Notes: generated by a model from the sequence alone, not told the origin. Numbered from the stretch's first letter, positions 1-10,899 are shown. The stretch is DNA of 64,000 nucleotides from Macrothele yani (GCA_039090855.1 CM077005.1:16531921-16595920), one strand, 5' to 3'. Program-made: numbers and translations.

Positions 1-902
1 CGCACACGCACTTTCAACTAGACGAGATTCCATGCCAGCAAAGGTCAACCGACACCTGATCCTCCAGTTATTATCAAAAGGCAACGCAACATTGCAAAGA
101 GATAGAGAGAAAGGGAGCTGGTGAGAAGTCTAGAGAGGGTGGAGTGTAATGCTATATGAAGCACGGTTTTTAGGAGTTTTCCGTTTCTTTACCATGTGCA
201 GCCCAAGGGGTTTCGGATTTCGCACCGTCTGGCGGCGCTGCTATCTCCTGGCCTTGCCTGTTGCTTGACCATCTGCGCGCTGGGATCCGGTTACCTCAAG
301 ATCCTGTTTTCACACGTGCAAAATCCAATGAATAGGGCTTTTTTTTTTTTTTTTTTACTTACGGATTTTCTCGCACAACAACGTAGTTACAAAATTAAAG
401 TTAAATTTATGAAAACAAATGTTAGAGCTATGGAAAATATTGAAATGCAGTTGTCGAGAGCAATAGTATCAAACTCATCACAGATTGGGGGGCCGCATTC
501 AAATAATAAAAATTTCAAGAGGGCTGCAGACAGCCTATATTTAGCGTCATCTCTTTAATTCATATTAATAAATGCGTTTATTCAATCCCTTCGTTACGGG
601 GATGGGGGGGCGTCAACCATCAGCTGTGCTATGAAAATTTTGCACAAATATCTTCACTAAGTTTTTCCTATAACAGAGGAGAAGAATTCCGCAAACGCAG
701 ATTTTTTTTTTTTTTTTTTTTTTTTTTACCTCAGTAAGACAAAGTTTCAGTTTTAACTTGCATTCTGGTTGTCAAAAATAGTTTGAAAATCGAAGACATA
801 GCGTCAAAATAATTGGTAACTAACTGTAAAGCTTTGTTTATAACGCAGAATTCTCGTAGGTAAAAATAACAAAACCGTGCATGTGCTGAAATATGACACA
901 CA
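1..902. other. Unassigned sequence with poly-T tracts
   Basis: I recognise no gene here. Homopolymer T runs lie at about 339-356 and 702-727 and look like poly-A tails of minus-strand retroposons, but no body could be matched next to them. A 120-codon open frame at 196-558 crosses the first T run and has no recognisable domain. Confidence 0.5.
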
Positions 903-918
903 TGCGCGCGCGCGCACA

Positions 919-954
<36 letters not shown>
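903..954. repeat. CA/CG dinucleotide microsatellite
   Basis: An alternating purine/pyrimidine run begins as (GC)n and becomes (CA)n. It directly abuts the 3' terminus of the RTE element that follows on the minus strand, which ends in GAT-type repeats. Confidence 0.95.
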
Positions 955-957
<3 letters not shown>

Positions 958-968
958 CATCGTCATCA

Positions 969-3900
969 TCAACCATTATCAATCCACTGCCGGATGAAGG
1001 TCTCTCCAAGTTTCTTCCAGAACGGTCTATCTTGCACCAGTCTCCTCCATGTCACTCCCGCATGTTTTCGAATTTCATCCGCCCATCTCCCATGTGGTCT
1101 TCTTCTTGGTCTTTTCCTGTACCTTGGAATCCAGTGTATTATAGAATTTCGGTTGTTCATCGGTGCTCTGTTCGTCTGACAACATGTCCAGCCTATTGCC
1201 ATTTCAGGGACTTTTGCTCTGATCATGATGTCTTCCACTCTTGTCATTTTCCTAATCCACGAGTTCCTCCTGGTTACACCTAGCATGCATCTCTCCCTGC
1301 TACTTTCAGTTGTCTGTAGTCTTTGTATGTCTTTTTTTAGTTGTTATGGTCCACGTCTCTACTCCGTTCGTAAGCACTGGAACTGGAAGGATGCACTGAT
1401 TAAACACTTTTCTTTTAAGACATAATGACATATTGCTATTAAAAATTGTACTGTTTCTTCCAAAGGCTCTCCAACCAAGTTTTATACGTTGATTAATTTC
1501 GTCATCAATGTGACCTTCACTTGATATCTGCTGTCCAAGGTAAATGTAGGTATCTGTTATATCCAGCTTTTCCCCATCAATCAATAAATCTTAATTTCTT
1601 GTAAAAGCATTGTACATCACTTTTGTCTTCTAAAAGTTCATTTTTAATCCCACTTCTTTACTTTTGTCAGCAAGTTCCTGGATCATACTCTGCAGCTCTG
1701 ATGGGGTAGTTGCAAAAATGACTACGTCATCAGCAAAACGAAGATGGGTTAGATAATCTCCATTAATCTTTATCCCTTTGATTTCCCAGTTCAGTGATTG
1801 AAAGACATTTTCCAATGTGGCATTAAAAAGCTTCGGAGATATGGTGTCCCCTTGTCTCACTCCCTTTCCAATTTTTATGTGTGTTGTATTTTCAAACAGC
1901 CGAATCTTTGAAGTTGCATTTTCATAGATGTTATTAATAATAATAATAATGTACGCATCTTCAATACCGCAGGATTTCAGAGCCATTGTAACTGCTGATG
2001 GTTTCACCGAATCAAAGGCTTTTTCATAATCGATAAAAGCCATGCACAATGGAAGTTCATATTCCCTCGCTCTTTCAATTAGTTCTCTCAGTACGTGGAT
2101 ATGATCTATTGTGCTGTAGCCACTCCTGAATCCAGCTTGTTCTTTCAGTTGAGCCATGTCCAGTGTTACCTTCAAGCGGTGTGAAAGAACTTTAGTGAAG
2201 ATTTTATAAACCACTGATAGGAGGCTGATAGGTCTGTAGTTCCTGAGATCCTCAATGTCACCTTTTTTATGTAGCAGGATCATTGTAGCGGTGTTCCAAT
2301 CCTCAGGAATCTTCCCTTCATTAAGGCATCGAGTGAAAATTTGGGCGAGTACTGTTTCAATTTCTCCACTTGCTTCTTGTATGATGTCTACAGTAATTCC
2401 ATCTTCTCCTGGAGCTTTTCCCCCTTCATGTTCTTGATTGCATGTGCAACTTCTGCTGGGAGGACTGGAAGAACTCTGGTACTGGTACCTTTCATGATGT
2501 CTGGAGTACATGTATCATCCCTTTCATATAATTTGAAGTAGAAATCTTTCACTCTTGTCAAAATTTCGTCTCTATTTCTTGTTACAGAACCATCTTCTTT
2601 TCTCAGTGCCATAATCTGTTTTCTTCCCTTACTGAGATGTCCCTTTGCTATCTTTAGGCTTTGGTTGTTTTCAATTGCTTTCCTTACTAGTTCACAGTTG
2701 GATTTCCTTACGTCTTCAGTGATACTTTTTCGTACTGTCTTGCATAGCTCTATATATTCCACTTTGGAAGTCACATCTTTAGTTGTCTTCATCTCTCTTC
2801 TTTTTTGCATCAACATTTTGGTTGTTCCTGATAATTTGTTTACATGCATATTGTTCTTAGACCCAGCTAATTTTGTTGCTGTTTCCATAGAAGCTTTGGT
2901 TACTTTTCTGTTAACTTCAGAAATATCCACTTCTTCCGCTGTTAGGCCTTCTAAAGCAGAGAATCTGTTCTTCAGTTCCAACTTGAAGGTATTATGGTGT
3001 TATTTAAGGTTGGTTATGTCAACCTTAAAAAACACCATAATACCTTTTTGTTTGTCTTATGAGCTTGCCACGTTCGAGTTCAGTGTTGAGGTGCATCTTA
3101 CATCTCACCAATCTATGGTCACCACCTGTGTTGAACTTGTTTAGCACACTGCAGTCTTCTAAAACGAATATTTTGTTACACATAATAAAATCAATTTCAC
3201 TTGTCGTCCCATTTGGATATCTACATGTCCATTTCCTGTGTGGCTTTTTCTTGAAAAAGGAGTTCAAGATGAAAAACCCTTCTGCCTCTGCAAACTCTAA
3301 GAGAGTATTTCCACGCTGGTTTCTGTTGCCGTGTCCGAATTTACCTACTGAAGTTTCATTCTGTTGCTGTTGCCCTATTTTTGCATTGAAATCTCCCATA
3401 ATTATCTTCAGTGCTGCTTGCCTTTATTATTTGGATGACGAATTTCCTCATAAAATTCTTCAATTTTTTCTACCGGATGACTTGTGGTGGATGCAAAAGT
3501 TTGAATAATCTGAGCCTGGTATCTTCTCGAGAGTTGGATAACGAGTCGTGCAGCTCTGTCAGAGGAACTTTCGACTTCTACAACTTTATCCTTCAGTTTC
3601 TTGTTTATTATAAATCCAACACCACTAGTTCTGCCAGTATCTGTCCCACGATAGTAGAAGAGATGTCCACTTTTCAGTTCGATGAGATCTTCTCCTTTCC
3701 TCCTTACCTCACTTAGCCCCACGATGTCCCACTTGATCCTTTGTAGTTCCTCTTCCAATTCAAGAAGCCTTGAATCAGAAGATAAGGAGCGTCCATTATA
3801 CGTAGCCAAGGTCAGCATCAGATGGCAGCCTAGTCCGGTCCACCGGTGATTTTTAGCACCTTCTGCCTTCATGTCGCACTGGCCGCTGCCTTGGCCAGGT

Positions 3901-3971
3901 ACATTCCAGCTGCCGGAGACTGAGGGCCAAGATTTAAGTTGTGGAGTCATTTGGGGAGGGGGGGTATCCAT
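969..3971 (-). pseudogene. RTE endonuclease-reverse transcriptase polyprotein (broken)
   Basis: The polyprotein would nick target DNA and reverse-transcribe its own RNA at the nick. Reading from the start near 3971, the endonuclease occupies 3971-3025. It shows LATYNGRSL, a WDIVGLSEVR segment carrying the catalytic Glu, GDFNAKIG, SEIDFI and the terminal GGDHRLVR (catalytic Asp-His). A basic linker follows (2981-2390). The RT domain (2511-1630) shows GEDGITVDII, RPISLL, QAGFRSGYST, the AFIDYEKAFDSV block with a catalytic Asp, RQGDTISPKLF and LRFADDVV, the YxDD-type active site. The conserved C-terminal region ends in QWIDNG at 969. The frame is lost near 3400, 2990-3025, 2400-2510 and 1290-1630, so no full protein can be made. 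The 2986-3046 break coincides with a hairpin insertion. Confidence 0.88.
2986..3046. repeat. Snap-back hairpin inside RTE (27-nt arms, 7-nt loop)
   Basis: Arms 2986-3012 and 3020-3046 are inverted copies with one mismatch in 27. They surround the loop GTTATGT. The hairpin lies exactly where the endonuclease-to-RT linker frame is lost, so it looks like a local template-switch duplication and not part of the original element. Confidence 0.9.
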
Positions 3972-4146
3972 AACTCACCACGCTGGCCAAGCGGGTTGGT
4001 AAGTGTGGGGATAGCATTTCCTTTGATCCCGATGGTATAATAGTTATACCGCTACTGGCGGTCGTCAGAGCCCCTTTAGAAGGCGGGGTTGACATTTGTC
4101 AAGGAGAGGCTGTGATGTTGCGCATCACCTGACCTTACATCCCTAT

Positions 4147-4277
4147 ATATATATATCATCACCATCATTGTCAACCATTGTCAATCCACTGCTGGACGAA
4201 GGTCTCCCCAAGTTGCCTCCACAACCACAACGGTCTGTCTTGTGCCAGTCTCCTCCATGTCACTCCCGCATACTTTC
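4147..4277 (-). mobile_element. 3' tail fragment of a second RTE element
   Basis: The sequence repeats the RTE 3' end, with a TA-rich run, the ATCATCACCATCATTG tail and then the C-terminal coding segment as far as TACTTTCGAA. It is then cut off. It sits immediately upstream, in RTE sense, of the 5' leader of the element at 959-4130 and in the same orientation, giving a head-to-tail arrangement. It contains a small internal duplication (ACAACCACAACGG). Confidence 0.85.
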
Positions 4278-4399
4278 GAACAAGCAGTGGACGGAGTTAT
4301 GCTTTTGCTCGTTACGAAGAGAAATATTCGTATTCTGTAATAAAAAAAACGCTGTGAAAATCATGGAATTAGCATTTCTAAATGCAAAATAAACAATAT

Positions 4400-5542
4400 T
4401 ATTAAAAATAGAGGGAAATCGTCAATCATTGCTTTTAACAGGAAAAAGAACCTCCAAAAGGAAATCCAAAGGTACGTACTTTTACGACTGTTTTCAAAAT
4501 AAATGTATGCTAAGGAAAGTGATTTTTTTTTAAATTCGTCTCCAGGAAGAAGGGATAGTGAGAAAAATGTTGTTACATTTACGCCTTCTAGCGGGAACAC
4601 TGCTCATTATTTAAAGAGGATAATGTTCCCCATCTTTATTGTGGCAAATGCCATGCAATGAAGAAAGAAAATTTTCCAATAGTGTTTTCAGAATCTGAGA
4701 TACAACTGCAAACAGAAGTACATAAATACCGACTAGCGGCGAAACTGTGAACTAGAAAAATCACCCTGCACAAGTACAAGCCTAAAGTGTTCTACAAAGT
4801 AAATCGTATTCGGTGTTAAAGGAATTTTTCAAATCGGACTCTTAGAAACAGAGATATCGACAACAATACGACGATATACAGAGGCATATCGTATTGTATG
4901 TATATCGTACAGTATTTCCTGTTTAAAACAGAAGATATTTTCAAAAGCTGTTCCGAGTTGAGTGGTATCAGTCCACGAAAGAATGGTTTCAATCGAGTTT
5001 TCAGAAGTGCATATTTTGCTGCAAATACATCAAAGACAGAAATAATCACTTAAGCTGGTGGCCAAACTATTCCCTATCAGAAATTAGAAATTACTTGTAG
5101 AAAATTTCCCACTAAGAACTGTATCCAATGCAGAAAGAATTTTTGAAATCGAACTTTTAGAAGCAGAAATATGGGGAAAAATCGCAATTTACCTGTACGC
5201 CCCCAAGCGGAAAAAATATATATTACCTGTAAAAGAAACTGCACCGAAAATAATGTTTGTTATGAATGGCATCGAAAGGAAGAAGGAAAATTTTTCAATC
5301 GGATATTTAGAAGCAAATATATGAAATAAAATTTATTTGGAATTAGCTGCATTTACGCCTTCTAGTGGCGAAGTTATCAATTTGGGAAAAAACAAAAAAA
5401 AAAAAAACCGGAATGCAAAGACCATCGATCTCACATTTCAAGCTGTCCAATGCAAAAACAATTTTTCAAATCGGACTAATAGCTGTAGAGTTTTGGTTTC
5501 AACGGACGAACAAAGTGAGTACTTTTTTACAAAAGACGTGCT
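4400..5542 (-). mobile_element. Family Y tandem-repeat element, second copy (one end only)
   Basis: The minus strand begins at 5542 with AGCACGTCTTTTGTAAAAAA. This is the same terminus as the left end of the complete family Y element at 21680, followed by the same ATTAGTCCGATTTGAAAAATT block and TTTTTGCATTGGACAGCTTG. Towards 4400 there are degenerate ~150-bp monomers, each with an AAATCGGAC-TTAGAAACAGAGATAT core and a TCTAGCGG/CTAGTGGCG block. The opposite TIR was not found, so the element is truncated or has decayed on that side. Confidence 0.75.
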
Positions 5543-6178
5543 AAAAAGGGAAGAGAGCTGTGCTGAGTTCTAGAAAGTGATGCTTCTATAACCAACAGCA
5601 GCAGAACCCCCATCATGAACGTAATGCGTCACTGTCAATCAAGGTGCCAGTAGGCAGTACCGCTGCGTACCATTACACGAAGTGATGATACACATTTTAC
5701 AGATAAAAATTCGTGACAGCGAATTTACGCAATTTTTTTTTTTTTTTGTTCACTTGATTCACGGTGATGTGTGTGTTAAATAATACTGAATGCGATGTGC
5801 TACGACGGTTTCGGTTTGCGGCACATACTTGGACAGCGTTGTAAACCGACCAGCAGCGCAACGTTAGGGGACCAAATCAGGATTAATAAAATAAATTTTT
5901 AACTCAAATAAGTCCACCAACAAAAAGAATAATGAACGATGGGGGCTGGTTTGGGGAGAAAAATAACCGCAAGCCAAAGGAAGAGAAGAGCTCTTTTCAG
6001 TTTACTCGACTGCTATGGTGTAAGCAGTGTAGGGAACGTCTTTGGCAGGATGCCAAATATTGGACTACATATTTAAAAGAGCTGAAGCAATTTCAAACTG
6101 TTCGGTTGTACGTTTTCCGATTACACGTTTTTCACTTATATACGTAACCAGCAGTTATGCTCGTCCTTCGAATGATTT
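5543..6178. other. Unassigned sequence
   Basis: No gene is recognised. A T tract lies at about 5732-5747. The segment around 5796-5860 (TGCTACGACGGTTTCGGTTTGC and the following TCGTAAACCGA-like text) weakly resembles 24671-24730, suggesting an old dispersed repeat. A 71-codon open frame at 5932 has no recognisable motif. Confidence 0.4.
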
Positions 6179-6368
6179 TTTTTTTTTTTGATTGGAGATA
6201 TAACGACCGCCGTGAGCAACTCAATGGGCTATAAGCAGTCGCCCGTCGCTAATTTAGGGTCACTGGTTCCAGGGAAGGGAGAGAGCCAGTGCCGTAAGAC
6301 AAACACAACCTGTCGGACGAATGATCAGAAGCCATCGCTTAGACCACTGTGCCACCGGGTCGGCTCTT
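6179..6368 (-). mobile_element. SINE-A (tRNA-derived), minus strand, internally deleted
   Basis: SINE-A reads, on its own sense strand, as a tRNA-like head with A box near GGCGCAGTGGT and B box GGGTTCGAATCC, then GAGGCATGGATGTTGTGTTTG, a GGCACTGGCTCTCTCC block, CTAAATTAGGGACGGGCGAC, GCTTATAGCCCATTGAGTTG, GGTGGTCGTTAAAC and a poly-A tail. This copy keeps the tail (the T run at 6179), the body and the A box but has lost the B-box stretch between the acceptor-side text and the TTGTGTTTG block. Confidence 0.9.
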
Positions 6369-6654
6369 CGAATGATGGCTCTATAATTTTTTTTAGCATA
6401 AAATTAAAGAAAGGGAAAAATAATTACTGGAAGGAAAATACTTTAAGACCCGTAACTGTTTTACAATTTTGAGCCAGGGTTCCTCAAGGTGGGCCCAGCT
6501 TGTAAAAACCCACCAAAAAACCCACCTGGGTTTTTTAAAAATTGGATTCTATTTTTGCTCTACATTATTCTATTCTAAATTTAATCACACCCAATATAAT
6601 TTTTCCTTTTACAAATAGTTTGACATTTAATTTGACCGACCAACTTCGAGCATT
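6369..6654. other. Unassigned A/T-rich spacer
   Basis: No gene is seen. The segment contains the motif AAAAACCCACCTGGGTTTTTT at 6518-6539, which is near-palindromic and may mark the edge of an old DNA transposon. A related CCC/GGGTTTTTT-rich patch lies at 14160-14225. Confidence 0.35.
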
Positions 6655-6886
6655 TCTTTTTTTATTTTTTATTTTTTTATTTGCGGTTTAACGACCGCCG
6701 TGAGCTACGCAATGGGCTATAAGCAGTCGCCCGTCTCTAATGTAAGGCCACCAACTCCAGGGAAAGGAGAGAAACAGTGCCGTAAGACAAGCACAACATC
6801 CACGCCTCACCAGGATTCGAACCCGGACCCATCTTGGCTGAATGGTCAGAAGCCGTCGCTTAGACCACTGCGCCACCGGGACGGCA
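6655..6886 (-). mobile_element. SINE-A, minus strand, full length
   Basis: The order on the minus strand is tRNA-like head (GCCGTCCCGGTGGCGCAGTG ending at 6886), an intact B box, the ACTGTTTCTCTCC block, GCCCATTGCGTAGCTC and a degenerate A-rich tail (6655-6685). It is one of about eleven copies in this window, in both orientations. Confidence 0.93.
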
Positions 6887-6901
6887 ACTTCGTGCATTAC
6901 C

Positions 6902-6966
6902 TGCTGAGAGACGGAGATTAGATTTAGGAGAGAGACGGAGATGAAATTTAGGAGAGAGACGGAGAC
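6902..6966. repeat. 24-bp minisatellite, about 2.6 copies
   Basis: The unit GAGAGACGGAGATnnnATTTAG is repeated with near-perfect spacing of 24 bp. It lies directly beyond the SINE-A head. Confidence 0.8.
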
Positions 6967-7699
6967 CGTTGCTGCCGCTGTTCACTCGGCACACAGGAGG
7001 CTGGGGAGGGGAGGGGCTTTTTCATAAACAACTACTAGTCATTAATTCTTTCATCTGTAGAATATAACCGCTAGCTGTTTTTGGCTAGCTCTCGTTAAAC
7101 ATGAAAAATCTACTTTCCGAGCTCTTCGCTAAATATGTTACTGAAAAAAATTTCACCTGATAACGCTGGGGGTATTTTATTTGCAAATTTTCTGCAATTG
7201 TAACAGTTTTTTTACTAATAATTACTAAATTTCCAGTTTTTACCACTTTCGTAAATATTCTGTGTCGGGGCCGTAGCTACCGGGAGGGCAGAAAATTTGA
7301 ATCTCCCAGAATGGTTATTCCAAGGGCGTAAATTCATGCTCTGGGGGACGTATAAAATAGAAATTGTAAATAAAAAAAGAGAGTTACATGCTTCAGTATT
7401 ACCTTTTTAAGGACTTTGGTTAGTCTCACACGGTATTCCACGCAGTTAACCAGGGTACAGAGTAACATACACTGTGAGGTCTAAAAATCTCATATCTATA
7501 AGGGAATTTTCCAAAACAGCGAATGGATACATAGAAAATAATATGCTGGTAAGTCTAACCTCCATGACCTTTCCGAACATGTTGTTGGGATGAAGAGCTA
7601 ATTAATCATCTGTGCTTTGTAGCAGAAAGTTCTCTGAGAGTTTAACCTTAAAAGGAATTTTTCCAAGCCCTACCCCTAAAACGTCTTCCTATTGTTACG
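6967..7699. other. Unassigned sequence
   Basis: I see no coding frame above background and no match to other repeats in the window. Confidence 0.4.
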
Positions 7700-7945
7700 T
7701 TCCAGTGGCGTATATTCTAGGCTAGCTGCGAAGCCCAGAGAATGCACAAATAAAAGTGAATTAAATATACACAAATAAAAGTCAATTATCAACGGTATTA
7801 AGATATGTCGATGCTTTCGGTGCGAAAAAAACACGAGCGGATTCGCTTCTTTCGATTATGAGAATCAGTCTGGCGAGCGATGATCAACGGCATCAACGCA
7901 ACGCAAATAGGTCTTCCACAGTCTTCGCTGTTCTGATGCGAAGAG
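7700..7945 (+). repeat. Dispersed repeat E, copy 1
   Basis: The segment from CAGTGGCGTATATTCTAG through CAGAGAATGCACAAATAAAA, ATTATCAACGGTATTAAGAT, GAATCAGTCTGGCGAGCGA to CAGTCTTCGCTGTTCTG matches the reverse complement of 51722-51993 at most positions. No coding or TIR signature is evident. It ends 11 bp before a Tc1 insertion. Confidence 0.8.
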
Positions 7946-7956
7946 TTTCAATACTA

Positions 7957-9363
7957 CACTGCTGGCCACCCAAAATGCAACACCAAGAAGGACACGAGAT
8001 AGCAAAGCCATATTTCCTGGACACATAACAACAGATACAACGATGAAACGATTGAGCTTACAGGCCCGTGCGACTTGCGGAACACGCAGACATCAATGGT
8101 TCGTGTGGCCCCCATGGCTGGCCATAACGGCCGCTACACGCCGCGGCATCGAACGAACGAGGCTTTGGATGTGGGCTTAGGGTATGTCAGTCCAGGGTGC
8201 TTCCACACGTTGCCACAGTTCATCAGGCGTAGCCGCGGATGGTGCTTGCCGGGCCACTCGGTTGCCGATCAGCGAGCAGACGTGTTCGATGGGCGACATA
8301 TCGGGAGAACAGGCGGGCCACGGCAGCAGTGACACCTGGTAGGCCGTGAAGAATTGTTGCACGATGCGTGCCACGTGGGGGCGCGCATTGTCCTGTTGAA
8401 ACGTGGCCGCTGGCAGGTCCTGCAGTTAAGGGAGGACTACAGGCTCCAAAACGTCGGAGATGTAGCGGTGGCTATTGAGTGTACCAGCTATGTACCAGAG
8501 GAGTGCGGGTGTCATATACAATTGCGCTCCAAACCATAACGCCAAGCGGCGGACTGGTATGGCGATGCATAATGCAGGCGCCATACAGTATCTCGCCGCG
8601 GTGCCGCCACACACGGATCCGACCATCGTGGTGTTGCAGGTAGAAGCGGGATTCGTTGGAGAAGACAATGTTGTGCCATTCCGTAGTCCAGGTGTGGCGT
8701 TCAACGGCCCACTGCCGCCGCACTCGCCGGTGGTGTAACGTCAATAGTAATCGGAGCAATGGGCGCCGTGCGACAAGTCCCCGCTCCTGCAGACGATGTC
8801 GAACGGTACGTGCTGACACAGGTTGTTGTGCAACACACCCTATTTCCTGCGCTAACGTTCGCGATGTGGCGGTGCGAGTCGTCAATGCCCGCCGCACAAC
8901 ATGCCGGTCCTTTCGTTCAATGGTGTGCCGCGGTTGCGGCAATCGCACACATCGGTCCGTCCGTCCCTCCTGCATCCACGGAATCCATACTCGCCTCACT
9001 GTGGCTAGATGTCGTCCTACACGGACGCCGATGTCTCGGTACGATAAACCGCTGCCGCGATAAGTCACTATTCGTCCTCTGTCGAACTCCGAAACGTGCT
9101 GGAATGACTGCCGTATTCTGCGACGAGGCATCAGGAAGCTTCCCACGCACAGGTCCGGCAGCACAACACACTTCCACTACTTACACCCCGCTTTCTGTGC
9201 ACCCTTCTTATAGTGATTCTCGGTGGCGTGCCGGGCGCACATGTTTTGCATATGCCCTGCAATGCCAATCGTTTGCATGTCCTCTCGCGGGCGACGCATG
9301 CTGCGAATTTCAGGCCAATCGGATGCTTCCTTCTTGGTGTTACATTTTAGGTGGCCAGCAGTG
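7957..9363 (-). mobile_element. Tc1-like transposon, family 1, copy 1
   Basis: Terminal inverted repeats of about 35 bp start CACTGCTGGCCACCCAAAAT at the left. The right terminus reads GGTGGCCAGCAGTG, and TA dinucleotides flank both (7955-7956 and 9364-9365), the usual Tc1/mariner target duplication. Length 1407 bp. The same TIRs occur on the copy at 43099-44515, which lies in the opposite orientation. Confidence 0.95.
8093..9131 (-). pseudogene. Tc1 transposase, family 1 copy 1 (multiple frameshifts)
   Basis: This was a DDE transposase that cuts and pastes its element at TA. Translation starts at MPRRRIRQSFQHVSEF (ATG at 9131). Paired HTH DNA-binding segments follow (SYRDIGVRVGRHLATVRRVW), then the first catalytic Asp in VFSNESRF, where the usual SDES is changed to SNES, so the Asp is lost. 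GVMVWSAI follows. The frame breaks near 8470 and again near 8380. The C-terminal part has PWPACSPDMSPIEHV with the catalytic Glu, and the stop lies near 8093. Long antisense open frames (for example 8759-9403) overlap it and are shadows. Confidence 0.9.
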
Positions 9364-9548
9364 TATCTCCTGCTTGCGTTTCCATGACAACATGAATAAG
9401 TAATGGAGCTCGTGAATGGCCATTGCTTTGGCCAAGGGTTCGCTCCGAAAAAACGAAGACTTCGGACTACCTCAGTTCCTCCATGCTTCGAGCGCGTGTT
9501 TCGTGAGAGTTGTTTCAGTTTGTGTGAAGTGTCAATGAATTAAAAGCA

Positions 9549-9985
9549 GTGATATTATATCTTAAATTCCTGGCTTTGTTGGATTCGAACTGTTTTGATA
9601 AATTTTGTGAGCTTAAAGAACTCTATGCTTCAACTTTTGATACAGCTCGATTAAAAAATGAACTGAAGGTGTTTAATTCCCTTGATGAATACAAAAAAAT
9701 CAGTAAGAAACATTACTTGTTACATAAAGTTGAATAATTGGACATAGTGTTTATTGAGGTGTACAATAGCAGATCAATATTAAACTGTTCATCAACAACT
9801 GCAAGTGCCGAAAGAAGTTTTTCCGTATTAAAAAGAATCAAGATATATCTTAGAGCCACACAAGGACATGCACATTCGAGCAACTTGGCTGGTTCGTTAA
9901 TAGAGAGAAACATTATTTTTAAATACGAAAAAGTACTCGGAAGAAACATTTTTGTGAAAACGTTACACTCAAGTTCATGCAAAAA
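9549..9985 (+). pseudogene. hAT transposase C-terminal (dimerisation) remnant
   Basis: The plus strand encodes a segment with KKISKKHYLLHK, then after a stop at 9735 STTASAERSFSVLKRIK followed by YLRATQGH and LAGSLIERN. This matches the conserved C-terminal dimerisation region of hAT-superfamily transposases and related domesticated zinc-finger proteins, where the usual text is close to SAERSFSxLKRIKxYLR. The upstream RNase H-like catalytic core and BED finger are missing. No hAT TIR could be identified, so this is a fragment. Confidence 0.75.
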
Positions 9986-10280
9986 GAAGAAGAATGGAGT
10001 TCGTGTACAAATAAGTGTTCAAATCCTAATCCTCATAATTATTGAACATCATGTTAGCAATAGCATGTACCTAAAAAATGTAGAAAAACAAATTACTTCA
10101 AGTTACTTAATAATTAAAAAAACTTCGCAAATAAAAAAAAAATAGTACTGGGGGGGGGAGGTGTGAGAGCCCAGGTCTCGAACCCAAGATACGCCACTGT
10201 TACGTTCACTATCCGATACAGATTTGTCCTGCGCTGTTTTTTTTCGTTCTGGATTTCTCTGGAGTGTTTGTTGATTGCAT

Positions 10281-10440
10281 GAAAGAATGCCCACGGAAAA
10301 AACGCCCACGGAAAAAATGCCCACGGAAAAATCGCCCACGGAAAAACGCCCACTTCTCGAAAGTAGGAAAAAACGCCCACGGAAAAATCGCCCACAGACA
10401 AAATGCTCACGGGAAAAATATGTGATCGACTGATAAGTTT
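10281..10440. repeat. Left foldback subrepeat array (~15 bp x 8)
   Basis: Units alternate ATGCCCACGGAAAAA, ACGCCCACGGAAAAA and TCGCCCACGGAAAA. One unit is interrupted by CTTCTCGAAAGTAG. The array ends in TGCTCACGGGAAAAATATG, the same inner boundary as on the right. The Gly-Val-Phe-Ser-rich open frames across it come from the repeat and are not genes. Confidence 0.93.
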
Positions 10441-10899
10441 ATATGTCTGTTATAAACGGTGTTCGGACAACTGGTCACAGACTGCTGGCCAAAAAAACCG
10501 TTAGGGGTCATATAAAAATTGCGGTTTCTTTGCCACCTCACCTACATAATGCGAATATGGGAATGACGGAATGAAAACTTTTAGAAGGGCCTAAACGTTA
10601 GTCCTAATATTATTTTCTGCCTGAGTAATACCGCAATATTAATAATTTGATGTGTAAAATATTTTCTGCAAACCTTACAAATACGAGAGGAAAGTTCGGA
10701 TTGAACTGATGGACTGTAGAGGTAGTATGGTGTTGGCCTGAAAGCAGTGGTAGTCTTATGCAACATTTATTTAAAAACATAGTAATGATTCACCGTTGTC
10801 TTCAAGCCAACTGCTATACGATATTTTTCTAGAAACTACAAATAAAAAAATTCTCTGCGAGTATGTGCAAACCCAGGGAATTTGTCTGGGGAAGGGGGT

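Larger units (their letters stand above)
959..4130 (-). mobile_element. RTE-clade non-LTR retrotransposon, near full length, decayed
   Basis: Read on the minus strand this is an RTE-type LINE: a 5' leader of about 160 bp, a single long coding region with AP-type endonuclease then reverse transcriptase, almost no 3' UTR, and a 3' end in GATGAT-type short repeats at 959-972. The length of ~3.2 kb is usual for RTE elements. It is the only copy here that retains the endonuclease half; other copies lie at 25485-26975, 57792-59445 and 60105-61190. The coding region is broken by several frameshifts and stops. The absence of an ORF1 and the microsatellite tail favour RTE over Jockey or CR1. Confidence 0.85.

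Noticed and set aside
196..558. 120-codon open frame near the window start
   Set aside because: It runs through a homopolymer T tract, has no recognisable motif and no supporting splice or promoter context.
731..1286. Overlapping open frames over the CA microsatellite and the RTE 3' end
   Set aside because: They are low-complexity translations or parts of the broken RTE polyprotein in shifted frames.
8759..9403. 214-codon plus-strand open frame
   Set aside because: It is antisense to the family 1 Tc1 transposase, has no domain of its own, and extends past the element's TIR. GC-rich transposase codons leave the opposite strand open.
10103..10410. Frames rich in SVGVFSVGIFSVG and FPWAFFPWAFF
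   Set aside because: They are translations of the 15-bp foldback subrepeats. The repeat length is a multiple of three, so all frames look periodic.
10281..10440. Short regular repeats considered as a CRISPR array
   Set aside because: Units are ~15 bp head-to-tail with no unique spacers, the context is eukaryotic, and an inverted partner array exists at 13246-13340.
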